Part shown: positions 41,090-56,500 of the stretch, piece by piece
How positions within the stretch are numbered: position 1 is the first letter of the stretch
Layout: every line of letters begins with the position of its first letter
NCBI RefSeq assembly: GCF_001411555.2
Contig: NC_049908.1
Span: forward strand, 27,008,724 to 27,072,723
Source of the DNA: Juglans regia
Taxonomy: Eukaryota > Streptophyta > Magnoliopsida > Fagales > Juglandaceae
Length of the DNA stretch: 64,000 bases
Direction of reading: 5' to 3'
Translations under genes and position numbers: made by a program
Notes under the pieces: generated by a model
What the model saw: the letters and a program-made list of their open reading frames with translations, nothing else
Told to the model about the DNA's origin: nothing
Database searches by the model: none

Positions 41090-41432
41090 AGAAGGCATTG
41101 ACAACGCTAGGGATGCTGATAGAAGTAGACCAGCAGCTGACAAGCATTTTGGTATACAAGCAGGTGTGGAAACCAGAACATCAGGAGGTCCTGCTCGTGC
41201 AGCCCGCTGGAAGCAAAATTTAGAACCAACACGAGTTAACAAGAGAATCAAACAAAAGATACTTAAATTATAGCTGTTGACACAGTTCTCGAGTTGGGAC
41301 AAGAGTAAATGCACTCGGAGCAAGCTTGTTCTTTGAACCATTATCAGTAAACAGCTTCTGAAGCAATGGAAGGAGATACGCAAAGGTCTTCCCAGAACCA
41401 GTCTTTGCACGAGCAACGACGTCTTTACCTTC
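41090..41432 (-). pseudogene. Fragment of a DBP9/RH16-type DEAD-box helicase gene
   Basis: On the minus strand 41432-41274 reads as one clean 53-codon exon with the Walker A motif AKTGSGKT, then FAYLLPLLQKLF, and motif Ia PTREL near its end. Its donor is broken (CT where GT is expected). After a short intron-like stretch, 41206-41100 encodes RAARAGPPDVLVSTPACI, a later part of the same helicase domain. The coding sequence between these parts is missing. The rest of the helicase (motifs II-VI) is absent. It lies only about 150 bp left of the PPR start codon. The same family is present as a real gene at 62208-63920, so this is probably a duplicated gene piece. Confidence 0.8.
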
Positions 41433-41585
41433 CTAAAGTAAAAAACTCCTAGATTGTCTGAGCAGCCAAACAGAGGATGGACGAAGTAACAACATAGAGT
41501 TAAAAAAATCTCACCGCGGTTGCTTGTATTTAAACACGACCGTGCGTTTGCCTAAGGTAAAGACAGTTGTAGGTAAGGGCATTAG

Positions 41586-43748
41586 ATGAACCAAATCTCA
41601 TGGTCATGTTCCCTCCAAACCTTTCGTAACCTTTTGAAAACATGCATTGCCCAGAAAGAACTCCTCACTGGCAAGTCCCTCCACGCCCTCTACGTCAAGT
41701 CCCTCGTCCCTCCCTCCACCTACCTCTCCAACCACTTCATCCTTCTCTACTCCAAATCTGGCCGCCTCTCCACCGCCCGACACGCCTTCGACTGCACCCC
41801 AGACCCCAATGTTTTCTCCTTCAATGCCATCATCGCAGCCTACGCAAAAGAATCTAAGACTGATGTTGCCCACCAGTTGTTCGATCAAATCCCCCAACCG
41901 GACCTTGTCTCGTATAACACTCTCATTTCTGCCTATGCCGATCGCGGCGATTGTGAATCCGCGTTAGGTGTGTTCACGGAGATGAGAGAGACGGGTCTTC
42001 ACATGGATGGCTTCACTTTGTCTGGGGTGATCACGGCCTGCTGTGATGACATTGGCATGATTAGGCAATTGCACTCTTTGGCGGTGTCCGGTGGGTTGGA
42101 TTCTTATGTTTCGGTTAACAATGCGCTTGTAACATTTTATAGTAAAAATGGGTTTCTGGAGGAGGCGAAGCAATTGTTTTATGGGATGGGGGAGATTAGA
42201 GATGAGGTGTCTTGGAATTCAATGATCGTGGCTTATGGCCAGCATAGGGAAGGATCAAAAGCGCTGGGATTGTTTCAGGAAATGGAACGAAGGGGATTTG
42301 ACGTTGATATGTTCACTTTGGCGAGTGTTTTGACTGCATTTACGTGTGTGGAGGATTTGTTGGGTGGGCTTCAGTTTCATGCTAAGTTGATAAAAACTGG
42401 GTTTCACCAGAATTCTCATGTGGGTAGCGGTTTGATTGATCTATATTCCAAGTGCAGGGGTGGTATGTCACTTAGTGGCAAAGTATTTGAAGAGATTCCT
42501 GGCCCAGATTTGGTTCTATATAACACAATGATTTCGGGATTTTCACAGAATGTGAATTTCTCTGAAGATGCTCTTGACTGCTTCCGGCAGATGCAGCGTG
42601 TCGGTTACCGCCCTGATGATTGTAGTTTCGTCTGTGTCATTAGTGCATGCTCCAATTTGTCATCTCCCTCTCAAGGAAAACAGATTCATGCACTGGCAAT
42701 TAAATCTGAGATTCCTTCAAATCGAATTTCAGTGAATAATGCCTTGATTGCAATGTACTCAAAATGTGGGAATCTTCAAGATGCAAGGAGGCTATTTGAT
42801 AGGATGCCAGATCGTAATACTGTCTCTTTGAATTCAATGATTGCGGGTTATGCCCAACATGGTATTGGAACAGAATCATTACGTCTTTTTCAACAAATGC
42901 TGGAGACAGATATTGTGCCTTCTAACATAACCTTCATCTCTGTCCTTTCTGCATGTGCACATACCGGGAAAGTTGAGGAGGGTCAGAGTTATTTCAATAT
43001 GATGAAGGAGAAGTTTGGAATTGAACCAGAAGCAGAGCATTATACATGCATGATAGATCTTTTGGGTCGTGCAGGAAAATTGAGTGAAGCTGAAAGGCTG
43101 ATTGAGACAATGCCATTTAGTCCTGGCTACATTGGTTGGGCTGCATTACTCGGTGCCTGTAGAACGCATGGAAACATGGAGCTAGCTGTAAAGTCTGGCA
43201 ATCACTTTCTTCAGTTGGAACCTTCAAATGCTGCTCCATATGTCATGCTTGCTAATATTTATGCCAGTGCTGGCAAATGGGAAGAGGTAGCAACAATTCG
43301 AAAGCTTATGCGAGATAGAGGTGTGAAGAAGAAACCAGGTTGTAGTTGGATAGAGGTGAATAAGAGGATACATGTGTTTGTGGCTGAAGATAGTTCACAC
43401 CCAATGATTAAGGAAATTCATGAATACTTGGAGGGGATGTCGTGGAAGATGAAGCGAGCAGGGTATGTGCCAGATGTGAGATGGGCTTTGGTAAAAAATG
43501 ATGAAACGGTGCAGGGAGAGGAGATTAGGTTAGGGCATCACAGTGAGAAGCTAGCAGTTGCATTTGGGCTGATCTCTACTAAAGATGGGGAGCCAATACT
43601 TGTGGTGAAGAACCTAAGAATTTGTGGGGATTGCCACAATGCAATTAAAGTAATCTCTGCCATTTCCGGTAGGGAAATTACCGTTAGAGATTCTCGCAGG
43701 TTTCACTGCTTTAAGGAAGGACGATGCTCTTGTGGGGATTATTGGTAG
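41586..43748 (+). CDS. PPR protein, PLS-DYW class, ortholog of At3g49710
   Basis: This is an intronless 720-codon gene. The product has tandem 31-36-residue PPR motifs throughout (for example [50 protein letters not shown]). An E domain with [12 protein letters not shown] follows, then a complete DYW domain with [17 protein letters not shown] and the final CSCGDYW. DYW domains are cytidine deaminase-like and edit C to U in chloroplast or mitochondrial RNA, while PPR motifs recognise the target. Length, N-terminus ([11 protein letters not shown]) and the region around '[14 protein letters not shown]' agree with what I remember of Arabidopsis At3g49710. The start is the first ATG, and the frame is intact to TAG. 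An obvious transit peptide is not seen. The editing site is unknown. Confidence 0.93.
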   Translation: MNQISWSCSLQTFRNLLKTCIAQKELLTGKSLHALYVKSLVPPSTYLSNHFILLYSKSGRLSTARHAFDCTPDPNVFSFNAIIAAYAKESKTDVAHQLFDQIPQPDLVSYNTLISAYADRGDCESALGVFTEMRETGLHMDGFTLSGVITACCDDIGMIRQLHSLAVSGGLDSYVSVNNALVTFYSKNGFLEEAKQLFYGMGEIRDEVSWNSMIVAYGQHREGSKALGLFQEMERRGFDVDMFTLASVLTAFTCVEDLLGGLQFHAKLIKTGFHQNSHVGSGLIDLYSKCRGGMSLSGKVFEEIPGPDLVLYNTMISGFSQNVNFSEDALDCFRQMQRVGYRPDDCSFVCVISACSNLSSPSQGKQIHALAIKSEIPSNRISVNNALIAMYSKCGNLQDARRLFDRMPDRNTVSLNSMIAGYAQHGIGTESLRLFQQMLETDIVPSNITFISVLSACAHTGKVEEGQSYFNMMKEKFGIEPEAEHYTCMIDLLGRAGKLSEAERLIETMPFSPGYIGWAALLGACRTHGNMELAVKSGNHFLQLEPSNAAPYVMLANIYASAGKWEEVATIRKLMRDRGVKKKPGCSWIEVNKRIHVFVAEDSSHPMIKEIHEYLEGMSWKMKRAGYVPDVRWALVKNDETVQGEEIRLGHHSEKLAVAFGLISTKDGEPILVVKNLRICGDCHNAIKVISAISGREITVRDSRRFHCFKEGRCSCGDYW

Positions 43749-43759
43749 TAATAGATTTT

Positions 43760-45892
43760 ATCGGTTAGAATGAGGGAACCGAACTATGCTTTTACAACAG
43801 AAGAACAGGCACGCCCATGCTGTATCGGCCCCCATAGAAGGCATGATATCAGTGACTTGTGAATCAAGGTTATCGATTCACCGACCAAAATACCAAAACT
43901 CACCAAAATTGTTAAGCAGTCTCTTGAGATTTTGCGTTAATTCACATCATTTTCACTCTTGAACCGATGAAAATGTAGAATTTCCATTCTTTCTTTGACT
44001 TTGCCTACTGCAGATCACAAGTTATAAGTTTATAACCAGTAGAAACTGTTCGGTAACACATGTTTGTATACAATGTTTAGAACAAAGTTACAGAACATCA
44101 GGTAATGTCGTTAACATCTGTTGCACAAAAGCTAATCACCCACCGCAGACTACAGACAACGTTTTATATGAGAACCGGACAATTTTACTTTTGTGGCTTT
44201 GTTGCACGTACGAGAGAATAATATGTTATCACAAATCCGAAAAGATCAAGCTTACATAGACAAAAACATTTGGAATGTTGGGATCAAGCATGACCTGCCA
44301 GCAATAGATTTTCATGAAATTATCCAGAAGGAATAACAGAACCAAGAAAATTACATCTAGAAACCTTTCGAAGGCGTACATATGTCCAATAGGAAAGTTT
44401 AATCCTAATGCTATAGGGTCCTCTCATAGATGGTGTGTGCAAGGATGCAAATTAGAGGGAAGTAGAAACATATATAGGAGATTGTCATTACTAAACATCT
44501 CCTTAGTTATAATGGAGAATTGAAGAATTTAAGTAGCCCTTTCACCACCATAAAACCAATAAGAACCCATAGTTATTTATTTATTTTTTTTCAAATTCTA
44601 AAAATATATGTATTGAAGTTTTTTCATAACTAAAAGTTTAGATTTACATATAAAAAAATAGGATTATTCTTAAACATAATAGTTTGACCCCAAAAACTTT
44701 TGAAATCCAAAAAATATCATTTTCTAAAACTCGCATTGCTTTTCGGACCCACCCCTGCAGAATAAACTCTGATCCCGTGCACTGCATCATCGGAAGTTTT
44801 CCTATACATATAGTTCCTTAAAAAATAAAAAATAAAAACTCTGTACTTTCCAATAATTCAGTAGTTTAAAATCAGGATAAAGTTCCTAAAGTCCATGCAT
44901 AACAGGCCAACGGATTTGTATGTTCATTCCCAAGTAAAAAGATAAGCAGCGAAATTTCTTCTATTTTCTTCTAACAGAAACGGGGCCAGATAAATTTACC
45001 TTGAACCTTACTAATTGCTTCTCTATCTTGTCCAAATATACATATACTAACTAAAAACATGTGTTAATCAATAAAGCAAGCACACCCAAGAACCAAGTAA
45101 CTTATCAAAAAATAGTTGGTTCTGTTCACCAATTTAACTTTGGGTTGCTGAAAAGGAGTTTGAATAGTGGTGCTTTTTACCTCAGATGAGTAAATGGCAA
45201 GACCGCATTGATGATTTGGATCTTAGATCTATTTGTGTCACCTGTGTGTCGTGCATTTTAGACGAAGACAGAGTGGAAGAGAGAGGTGGCAGAGTTGAAG
45301 TTAAAGGGAAATTGTTAATTATTGTGGGGAACGTGAGTCGGAGAAAAATTGTTTATAAAACATAAATACTTACTCTCTAAAGATAAAATAAAAAAATTTG
45401 ACTTAGGCATCGGAGAAGCTGATCACCCCTGAGCCCTCACATTCCTTGTGTTGCCGGAGCATCAAGCCCGGTGACCGGTGTGTAACATATTTATCTATTA
45501 TTTCTGTTGTTCTCAAACACTACTTGCAGACCGTGTGGTTATCATGAGCCGCACAGAACAAGAGATATGAATGGCTTCCTCAAACCAAAGCTGGTGTAAT
45601 TTTCTTCATATCTCTGCTAGTGGTTGTTCTTTGGCCAACTTGGATCTTGGCTTGCATCAGGGTCACGAAGGTTCTACGTAGTTGTCGAGCTACAGTTGCA
45701 TTCACCTCATAATCACCAGGAACATAATTCACACAAATACTTTTTCTGAAATCCAAGGCCTAGTTGGTTGGTCCCATACATAAAGTGAGGCTTAGTAGCA
45801 ACACTTCAAGATAATCTAGGAGCTGCTCCACAGTCCTCACACACATAGTTGACGATAATTACCAACGAAAAAAGGCGAGAGTTTGGATTGGG
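43760..45892. other. Spacer between the PPR gene and SQE copy B
   Basis: Contains the second copy of the 145-bp block (44365-44515). A somewhat GC-richer stretch at 45560-45880 could be a gene remnant on the minus strand (a frame reading YVPGDYEVNATVARQL), but I do not recognise it. No other gene is supported. Confidence 0.45.
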
Positions 45893-46200
45893 AAGTAAGC
45901 CCATAACATAGTTATCCAGATTCTCTGATGAAAATTACTTTTTTCTTTAAAGGAGTTTCTTCACATTTTCTATAAGTTAAAGAGCAAATGCATAATTTTG
46001 AGTTCTAACAGAATGATTGTTCATATAGTTACTGCAGTTTATAGCGGTCTCAATGTATAAACAATTATGCCATGCCCTCTAGTGGAAATAGATACATTAA
46101 ATTCCATCAATCCCCCCTACCCACCCCCTTTTGTCTGTATACATATATTTGCTTGCTTGTGATGACTCTCTGCTTTCACTCGACTGCAACAAAGCCTCAG

Positions 46201-49642
<3,442 letters not shown>

Positions 49643-49812
49643 TGTGTTCAGCGGGATGAAACAATGAGACCCAGATGAAGAAAAAGAGGAAGAACAAATG
49701 GGTTGGATCAAATCCTCCGTTTCACCCTCTACCCTGCTCGCAATACCGGCTCTTGTTCTGGTTCTTCTAAGTAATATGGATGTGGATGGTGAGAATTTAG
49801 GAGGCAACGAGG

Positions 49813-49903
49813 CTTTATAGAGAGAGATTACAACGCAGCGGTGGTGAAGAAGATATGGTCGTGGCCGTGAATGTAAATGTGCATGTGAATCGGTGGATTT
49901 ATA
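49813..49903 (-). promoter_or_regulatory. TATA boxes of SQE copy B
   Basis: TATAAAG (49813-49819) and TATAAAT (49897-49903) are conserved with copy A in sequence and distance from the start codon at 49642. They point to transcription beginning between the upstream in-frame ATG (49969) and the proposed start. Confidence 0.5.
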
Positions 49904-50213
49904 GCAGCAACTGTGAAACTTGAGATTGTTGTGCCATTGTGGTGGGTAAGAAATGGCTGACTGCCTCATAAGGGACCTTGGAATTGGTTATTGTCTTTTT
50001 GCCCTTTCTCTTCAAAGTCATTAAATAAAGTTTAAAGTAGGAGGAATACAGGGTTGTCTTTGAGGTAAATTCCCTCTAATTCAGGTCTTTAATATTGACC
50101 CCAAAAAGTAAGTATTAATAAGACATGGACTGACTCTATATATATAACTAGGGAACATTATAGGCTAGTTTGGTTTAGTGGGTTGTTAAATATTTATTGC
50201 AAAGCATAGCTTG

Positions 50214-50244
<31 letters not shown>

Positions 50245-50610
50245 TATAATAAGGAGTTTCGAATTTCAAACCTCTATTTTAAAAGGTAGAGTTTATATCA
50301 TAACTTGATAGAACTTCCTTCTCGAAAATAAATTAATGTCTCGTTATAATATTAAAAAAATTGAATAATACACGTAGCAAAGCGGAAAGTGTGGCTATCA
50401 TGCATGTAAGTAGCAAAGCCTTAAACAGTGATAAATACCATTTAATTAGTTTATATATTTTTAAATGATGCATAGAGTGTAAAATTTCTAAATAGCACGA
50501 CTCAGGAATATATCTCAAACAACTTTTATAGTTTTGGGGGCAGCTGTCCGGCCAATGATCATTAAATGCGAGGGAGTTAAATTATTCCGGCCAGTAGGCA
50601 ACAGATTATT

Positions 50611-50790
50611 AGAGAGAAATGATACTTCCAGTCGTAAGTGTGTAAGTGTCGTGCAATCGTTCTAAAAAAAGTAAATAAATATGAGATTCACATGAAAATA
50701 AATTAATTTTTAATAATAGACTCCACTTTTTTTTCAAAGCGACTACACGACACTTGCACATTTCACGACTGTATGTAATATTACTCATTA
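50611..50790. mobile_element. MITE family 1, complete copy in SQE-B flank
   Basis: Inverted repeats of about 60 bp: left 'gagaaatgatacttccagtc', then 'gtaagtgtgtaagtgtcgtg'; right, on the other strand, 'gagtaatattacatacagtc', then 'gtgaaatgtgcaagtgtcgtg'. Copy A has an uninterrupted 'attattagcagcg' at about 25190, where copy B has the element. This is therefore an insertion after the duplication, or a loss from A. Confidence 0.8.
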
Positions 50791-51212
50791 TTATAAGCAG
50801 CGGGCAGCCTAGTTTGTATATTCTAGCGACTCTTTTTTTTTTTGGGCTAATTAATTTGTATTGCCTAAATTATTTCGAAATTCTATTTATTTATTTTTTT
50901 TTTTTGCTTTTTTTTTCTGCTTCAGGCCAATCTTGTTAATTCATATTGTTCATGTTGTCTATTTAAAACAAAAATTATTAGCAATTTCTTTAATTTATAG
51001 ACGCATCCAATTATAAATTAATTATGTAAAAACATTTCATTAAGTAATATAAAAAATATTGATACATATATTTTGATTTTTTTAAAAAATTATAATAAAT
51101 CCCACACAATATATGAAGGAGCTATAAATAACCAAATTTATATGTAAAATATCTCAAATGAATAGGGTTAGATATAGTCTGCCTAGAATGTACAAATCAC
51201 ACGCACTACTCT

Positions 51213-52126
51213 CACTACAACAGAATGTGTATTTTGTGACAGAGGAAACTGTCACAAAAAAATGGCAAATCGTCACTAAACATATTTGGTGACGGTTTGA
51301 AACCGTCACCATGACCGTCACGTAAAGTGCGTCACAGAAAATATTTGGTGACGGTTTACTGTTCAACCGTCACAAAAAATATTTTTAGTGACTGTTGGAA
51401 GTGTTCCGTTCGGTACAACGTTTGAACATTCTTTTTTTATGACGGTTATGAACTGTCACAGAAAATCACGTTCGGACGTAAAATTAAACGTTCGGACGTT
51501 ATACCCGACCCGATTGGCGTTCGAATGAGAGAAGTTGACGTTTGTTGTATATCGTTCGAACGTATCATATTTACGTTCGAATCTTAATGCGTCCGAACGT
51601 TAATTACAATAAACGTTCGAATATTTGTTCGAACGTAAACGTAAATGTTCAAACGTAGCGCGTTTAATGTTCGGACGTTATTTCGAATGTAAACGAAGGA
51701 GCGACCGAATGCAAGTTCTTTGTTCGAACGTTAGTCGGTTTAACGTTCGAACGATTCAATTGTATTTACGTTCGAACGTTTGTTACAATGTGAACCAACG
51801 TTCGAACGATTTTTATTTACATTCGAACGTTCGAATGTTATTACTTAACGTTCGAACATTGGTGCAAACATTTTACGTTCGAACGTAAAATTAATAACAT
51901 TCGAACGGTTGCGCCAAAACATTTTACGTTCCAATGTAAACAGACATAACGTTCGAACGTATATGTGACGTTCGAACGCATATTTCCCATACGTTCGAAT
52001 GTAAAAAAATCTCATTCTATCTTTAGTGACGGTTTCTAAAAACTGTCACAGAAAATGCCTTTTAGTGACGGTCTAGGGACTGTCACAATTTCTCAACCGT
52101 CACTAAAAAGCAATTGTGTTGTAGTG
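51213..52126. mobile_element. Non-autonomous CACTA element with TTCGAA array
   Basis: The ends are CACTACAACAGAA at the left and, inverted, CACTACAACACAA at the right. The target duplication is tct (51210-51212 and 52127-52129). The terminal 150-200 bp on both sides carry GTGACGGTTT words in both orientations. The middle 51517-52000 holds about eighteen TTCGAA palindromes, mostly within ACGTTCGAACGT or one-base variants. There is no transposase frame, so it must be mobilised in trans. The paralogous site in copy A (about 25645) is empty and reads 'actactctcttt'. Confidence 0.93.
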
Positions 52127-53049
52127 TCTCTTTAAAAAATAATTATAAAATCTACTATTAAAAAAAATATTTTTTTTTATTTGAATTCCATATTATTTCT
52201 CATCTCAAATATATAATTTAAAAATAATAATATATACAATTTTAAAATGTACAGACTCGAAACATTCTCTTTTGTCTTGGTAAGTGTTGCCACATAACCT
52301 TGAGCCACGTCATAAAAATGTGCCATAAGCTGCATGCATGCATGCATGCCTGTCGTGAGATGACATTCATAATGGGTTGGAGGGGCTGAGGTTGAAAGAT
52401 GGGACTAGGAAGTGGGGACTAATTGCATGCGTGCCTTGTTTTAATGCTTTTTACGATCTGTTGTTGTTTTCTTGTACGTGTAGTTGCCTGCTTAATTTGT
52501 ATCGATCTATGAAAGCTTGAGGACCAGAACTTCTTTTTTTAGGTTTTTTTGGATGTCGTTATCACAACAAACAACAAAACAACACCGATTCCTTCCTACA
52601 ATTATGAAACCTCTAGGATATAAGAAAAAGTACTCTTCCCGTGGAGCTACAGCTACTGCTCGTGACTCTCGTTGGAATTTTTTATTTTTTATTTTTTATT
52701 TTAATAATATTGTGATTTTTTATTTTTAAAAAAATATTTAAAAGTGTCAAAAAATTATATGTAAAAAAGTAAAAAAAAAAAAATTTACTAATGTAACTAA
52801 CGGTAGCTATTAAAGGAAGTTGAGAGCGGTGGTTGTAGTGCCACCCAACTAAAAAATAACCATTTGTTGAGTTTGATTCTTTAGATTTTTTTTATGTTTG
52901 GTTCTCTATTTCATGGTGGTCAAGGCATTGAATCCTCTCTATTAAACACATTGTGGGTGAAGTGGAGAGGGGATTTTACCCGAATTTCATAACAAATAAA
53001 ACAATCCTTTGATTCTTCTGGGTTTTGAAATCATTTTAATAAAAGAGAG

Positions 53050-53583
53050 GGGTACTGTTAATAATTATCTTTTTAATCATAATCTTTTTTATTATTTTTA
53101 ACCTGATATTAAATAATTAGAAAATTATTTATTCTCTTCTACTTATTTACATATCATCTAATGTTATATTTGTAAATGATGAATATTATTTTTCTTAATA
53201 AAAATAGGCAAAAAGAAGAACCACTTGAAGGTGGCCTGATGGGAGATCTTTCAACTGATGCCGCACCCCTTGAAGGTGAAAGTTCAGAATTTTATAGGTC
53301 TAGTACTATAATTTGTCAGTTTGTTTTACCAGAAATAGTTTGGTCATAACAGTAAATTTACAAATTAACGAGGCTTGTTGTGGTACGTCAAATTGTAAAA
53401 TTATTTTTATTGTAAAATAAATTTAATAAATCATATGAAACCACATTAGTTTATGAGTTTATTTATGTATAATCTCTTTGTGACTGTAACACTTATCTAC
53501 TTATATATCTAAATAACTTGGTCTTTTTCTCATGTAAAAATGCTTGCTAATCAAGTGGCTCATCACTTGGCAAAATGAGCTTT
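53050..53583. repeat. Flank segment shared by copies B and C
   Basis: This aligns almost base for base with 59312-59838, from 'gaggggtactgttaataatt' to 'tcatcacttg-caaaa-gagctttgt'. Just right of it, at 53584, LINE sequence begins. The stretch 52630-52860 is an AT-rich foldback related to 58960-59170. Confidence 0.85.
53208..53349 (+). other. Exon-like frame shared by copies B and C (B copy)
   Basis: After a good acceptor (pyrimidine tract, then 'aaaatag') the frame reads QKEEPLEGGLMGDLSTDAAP, then LEGESSEF, then runs on to a TAA at 53347. The C copy at 59468-59555 has a nearly identical frame but stops right after EF. It looks like the last exon of some gene or a remnant of one. I do not recognise it, and no other exons were found. 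Confidence 0.3.
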
Positions 53584-56500
53584 GTTGAGGAAGGAGGTGA
53601 GTGTGTGTTCAAGTCAGTGGTTGCTATGCAACCACTGCCAATCCCATGAAACTCCTATGCTGGAACTGTCGAGGGCTTGGGAACTCTCGAACAGTTAACG
53701 AACTTCACCTATTGGTGAAGGAAAGAGCCTCATCTGTTATCTTTCTGTCATAAACTAAGAGTAACAGATGTAAAATGGAGAAAGTGAGCAACAAGCTAGG
53801 ATTAGAACAAAGTTTTGTGGTTGATAGTATAGGCAAGATTGGAGCCCTTGCTATGCTTTGGAAAACTGAGGTAAATGCTCAATTACATTTTTACTCAAAT
53901 AGTCATATCTAATTGACAATTATACTCGAGATTGGAGGCCAACCTTGGAGACTTTCTGGATTCTATGGAAACCTTGCCACAGAAAAGAGGAAAGCTAGTT
54001 GGAGACTCCTCAGAATGCTTAAACATGAGCCTTCAATGGCTTGGTTATGTATGGGAGACTTCAATGAAATCTTGAGTAATAATGAAAAGTTTGAGTCAGC
54101 CACTAGACCTTTTTCTCAAATGGAATGTTTCAGGATAGCTCTAGATGACTGTGACTTGGGTGACCAGCTTTACATAGGTTCAAAGTATACATGGAGTAAG
54201 AACAGGGAGGGGAGAGGTTTTACCAAAGAAAGATTGGATAGAGCTATGGGAAATGAGGTATGGCCATTACAGTTCAGTAACTGCGAGGTCTCAGTGTTAT
54301 CTGCCTTCAATTCTGAACATTCCCCTTTGTTGATCACATGTGACAATGAGGAAGCTGGAGTTAATAGAAAGACAAGATTTTTTAGGTATGAAGCTTTCTG
54401 GTCATCGAAACATGAGTGCAAAGATTTAATCAAAAGGTCCTGGCAAGTCTCCTGTAGAGGGGACCAACCACTGAGAAATCTCCAATATGGCCTGGACAGT
54501 TGCAAGCAGTCATTGAAAATCTGGTCAAAAGCCTTGAATGGTAAGCAGAGACTTTTAATTAGATAGAGAAGTGATATGATTCAAGTGCTGCAGAGACTTA
54601 ACCAAGGTGATTTTAATGACACCACCAAGGGACTTCAAGGTGAAGTTAATCAACTTTTAACTGATGAGGAAATTAAGTGGAGGCAGAGGGCAAAACAGTT
54701 GTGGCTCAAGGAGGGAGATAAAAATACAAGTTACTTCCATAATTGTGCCTCTCAAAGGAAAAAGACTAACATCATTGGTCAGATTACTAATGAAAGAGGT
54801 GAGAATGGTAGTAACATTTCAGAAGTCAGTGAAACTTTTCAAAGGTATTACCAAAGGCTGTTTGTAACCTTTAACCCGAAAGGTATTAAGGAGGCTCTGG
54901 TGGACTTAGATCTTGTAGTAACACCTGAGATGAATTCCCAGTTAACAAATGTTTGTTCTTATGAAGAGGTAAAATGTGTTTTATTTGAAATGGATCCACT
55001 GAGCCCTCCAGGACTTGATGGATTCTCTGCTGGTATTTATTAGGACCACTGGGAAGTAGTTGGTGATGGTGTGGTAGAGGCTGGTAAAGAGATATTCAAC
55101 TCTATGAGAGGACTACATGAGATCAATGAAACATTTATTGTTCTGATTCCAAAAAAGAGGAGGCCCACCCTGGTGACTGAATATAAACCAATAAGTCTCT
55201 GCAATGTTGTTTATAAAGTATTCTCCAAAGACTAGCTAATAGAATTAAACTTTTTTTATCCAAGTTAATCTCCCATTCACATAGTGCCTTTGTTCCAGGG
55301 CGTTTGATTTCTGATAAGATCATTATTGCTTATGAAGGTATGCACTCAATGAAACATAGAATGAAGAGCAAGAATGAGGGGTACATGGCAATGAAATTGG
55401 ACATGAGTAAAGCATATGACAGAATAGAGTGGCCTTTCTTGGAAGTCGTGTTACTTAAGATGGGCTTTGATAAGGGGTGGACAGATTTGGTAATGCAGTG
55501 TGTCTCTTCAATGAAATACTCTTTGTTATTTAATGGGGTTCCTCAGCAGCACTTTCTACCATCCAAAGGACTAAGGCAAGGAGACCCTCTTTTCCCTTAC
55601 CTTTTCATCATGTGTACTGAAGTCCTTGGGAAGATGTTGGATACAGTGGAGAGAAAAGGCCATAAATCTGGTTTTCCATTTGCAAGAGGATCTTTGATGG
55701 TTAACCATCTCTTCTTCGCAGATGATAGCTTGCTTTTCTGCAAAACTATTGCTTTTGAGTGGAGTAGATTGTTTAGAATACTCAAGACTTATGAGGAAGC
55801 TTCTGGCCAAAGACTGAACCTTAAGAAATCAGCAATTTTTTTCAGTAAGAACACATCAATTGAGGCTAAACAGGCCATTCTATCAACTTCTAAGATGATG
55901 GAAGCTAAAGTTTTTGAGAAGTACCTTCATCTGCCCTCATATGTGGGAAGGAACAAGCTAGCCTCCTTCAAACATATTATGGACTCTATAAGAAATTGTA
56001 TACAAAATTGGAAAGTTAAATTCATTTCAAATGCTGGAAAAGAAGTGCTCTTAAAATCGATAGTGCAAACTATTCCTACATAATGCAAGAGTATTTTCAA
56101 GCTCCCTAGAACAATTCTCAATGCTATTAACAAGCTTATGCAACAGTTTTAGTGGGGCAGCAGAGGAATAGAACTAAGACTCAATGGCTTCCATGGAAAC
56201 TGCTGGGAAAGAGTAAGGCAGAAGGAGGGTTAGGCTATAGAGATTTTGAACATTTCAACCTAGCATTATTGGCCAAGCACGGCTAGAGACTAATTCAACA
56301 TCCCCAATCTCTAGTAGCTAAGGTGATGAAGGCCAAGTACTTTTTCAGGTCAGACTTCCTCCATGCAAAATCGGGCAGCAATACTTCTTTTCTTTGGAGG
56401 AGTTTCCTGGAGGCTAGAATTGTTTTAAAGGAAGGCTTGATGTGGAGGATTGGGAATGAGAAATGAGTCAACTTATGGAGAGACAAATGGGTTCCCTGAC

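Noticed and set aside
41604..41967. Several frames overlapping the 5' part of the PPR gene
   Set aside because: They are shadows of the GC-richer PPR coding sequence. Only the 720-codon frame has protein family motifs.
45560..45880. GC-richer stretch with a short minus-strand frame
   Set aside because: I could not recognise a family or find splice sites and a second exon. It is noted only within the spacer entry.
51625..51888. 87-codon frame inside the CACTA element
   Set aside because: It is made by the TTCGAA palindrome array (repeating Arg, Ser, Asn, Val). It has no transposase features.
55055..55230. Possible host gene inside the LINE region
   Set aside because: The frames here ('FIVLIPKKRRPTLVTEYKPI') are standard LINE reverse transcriptase sequence.
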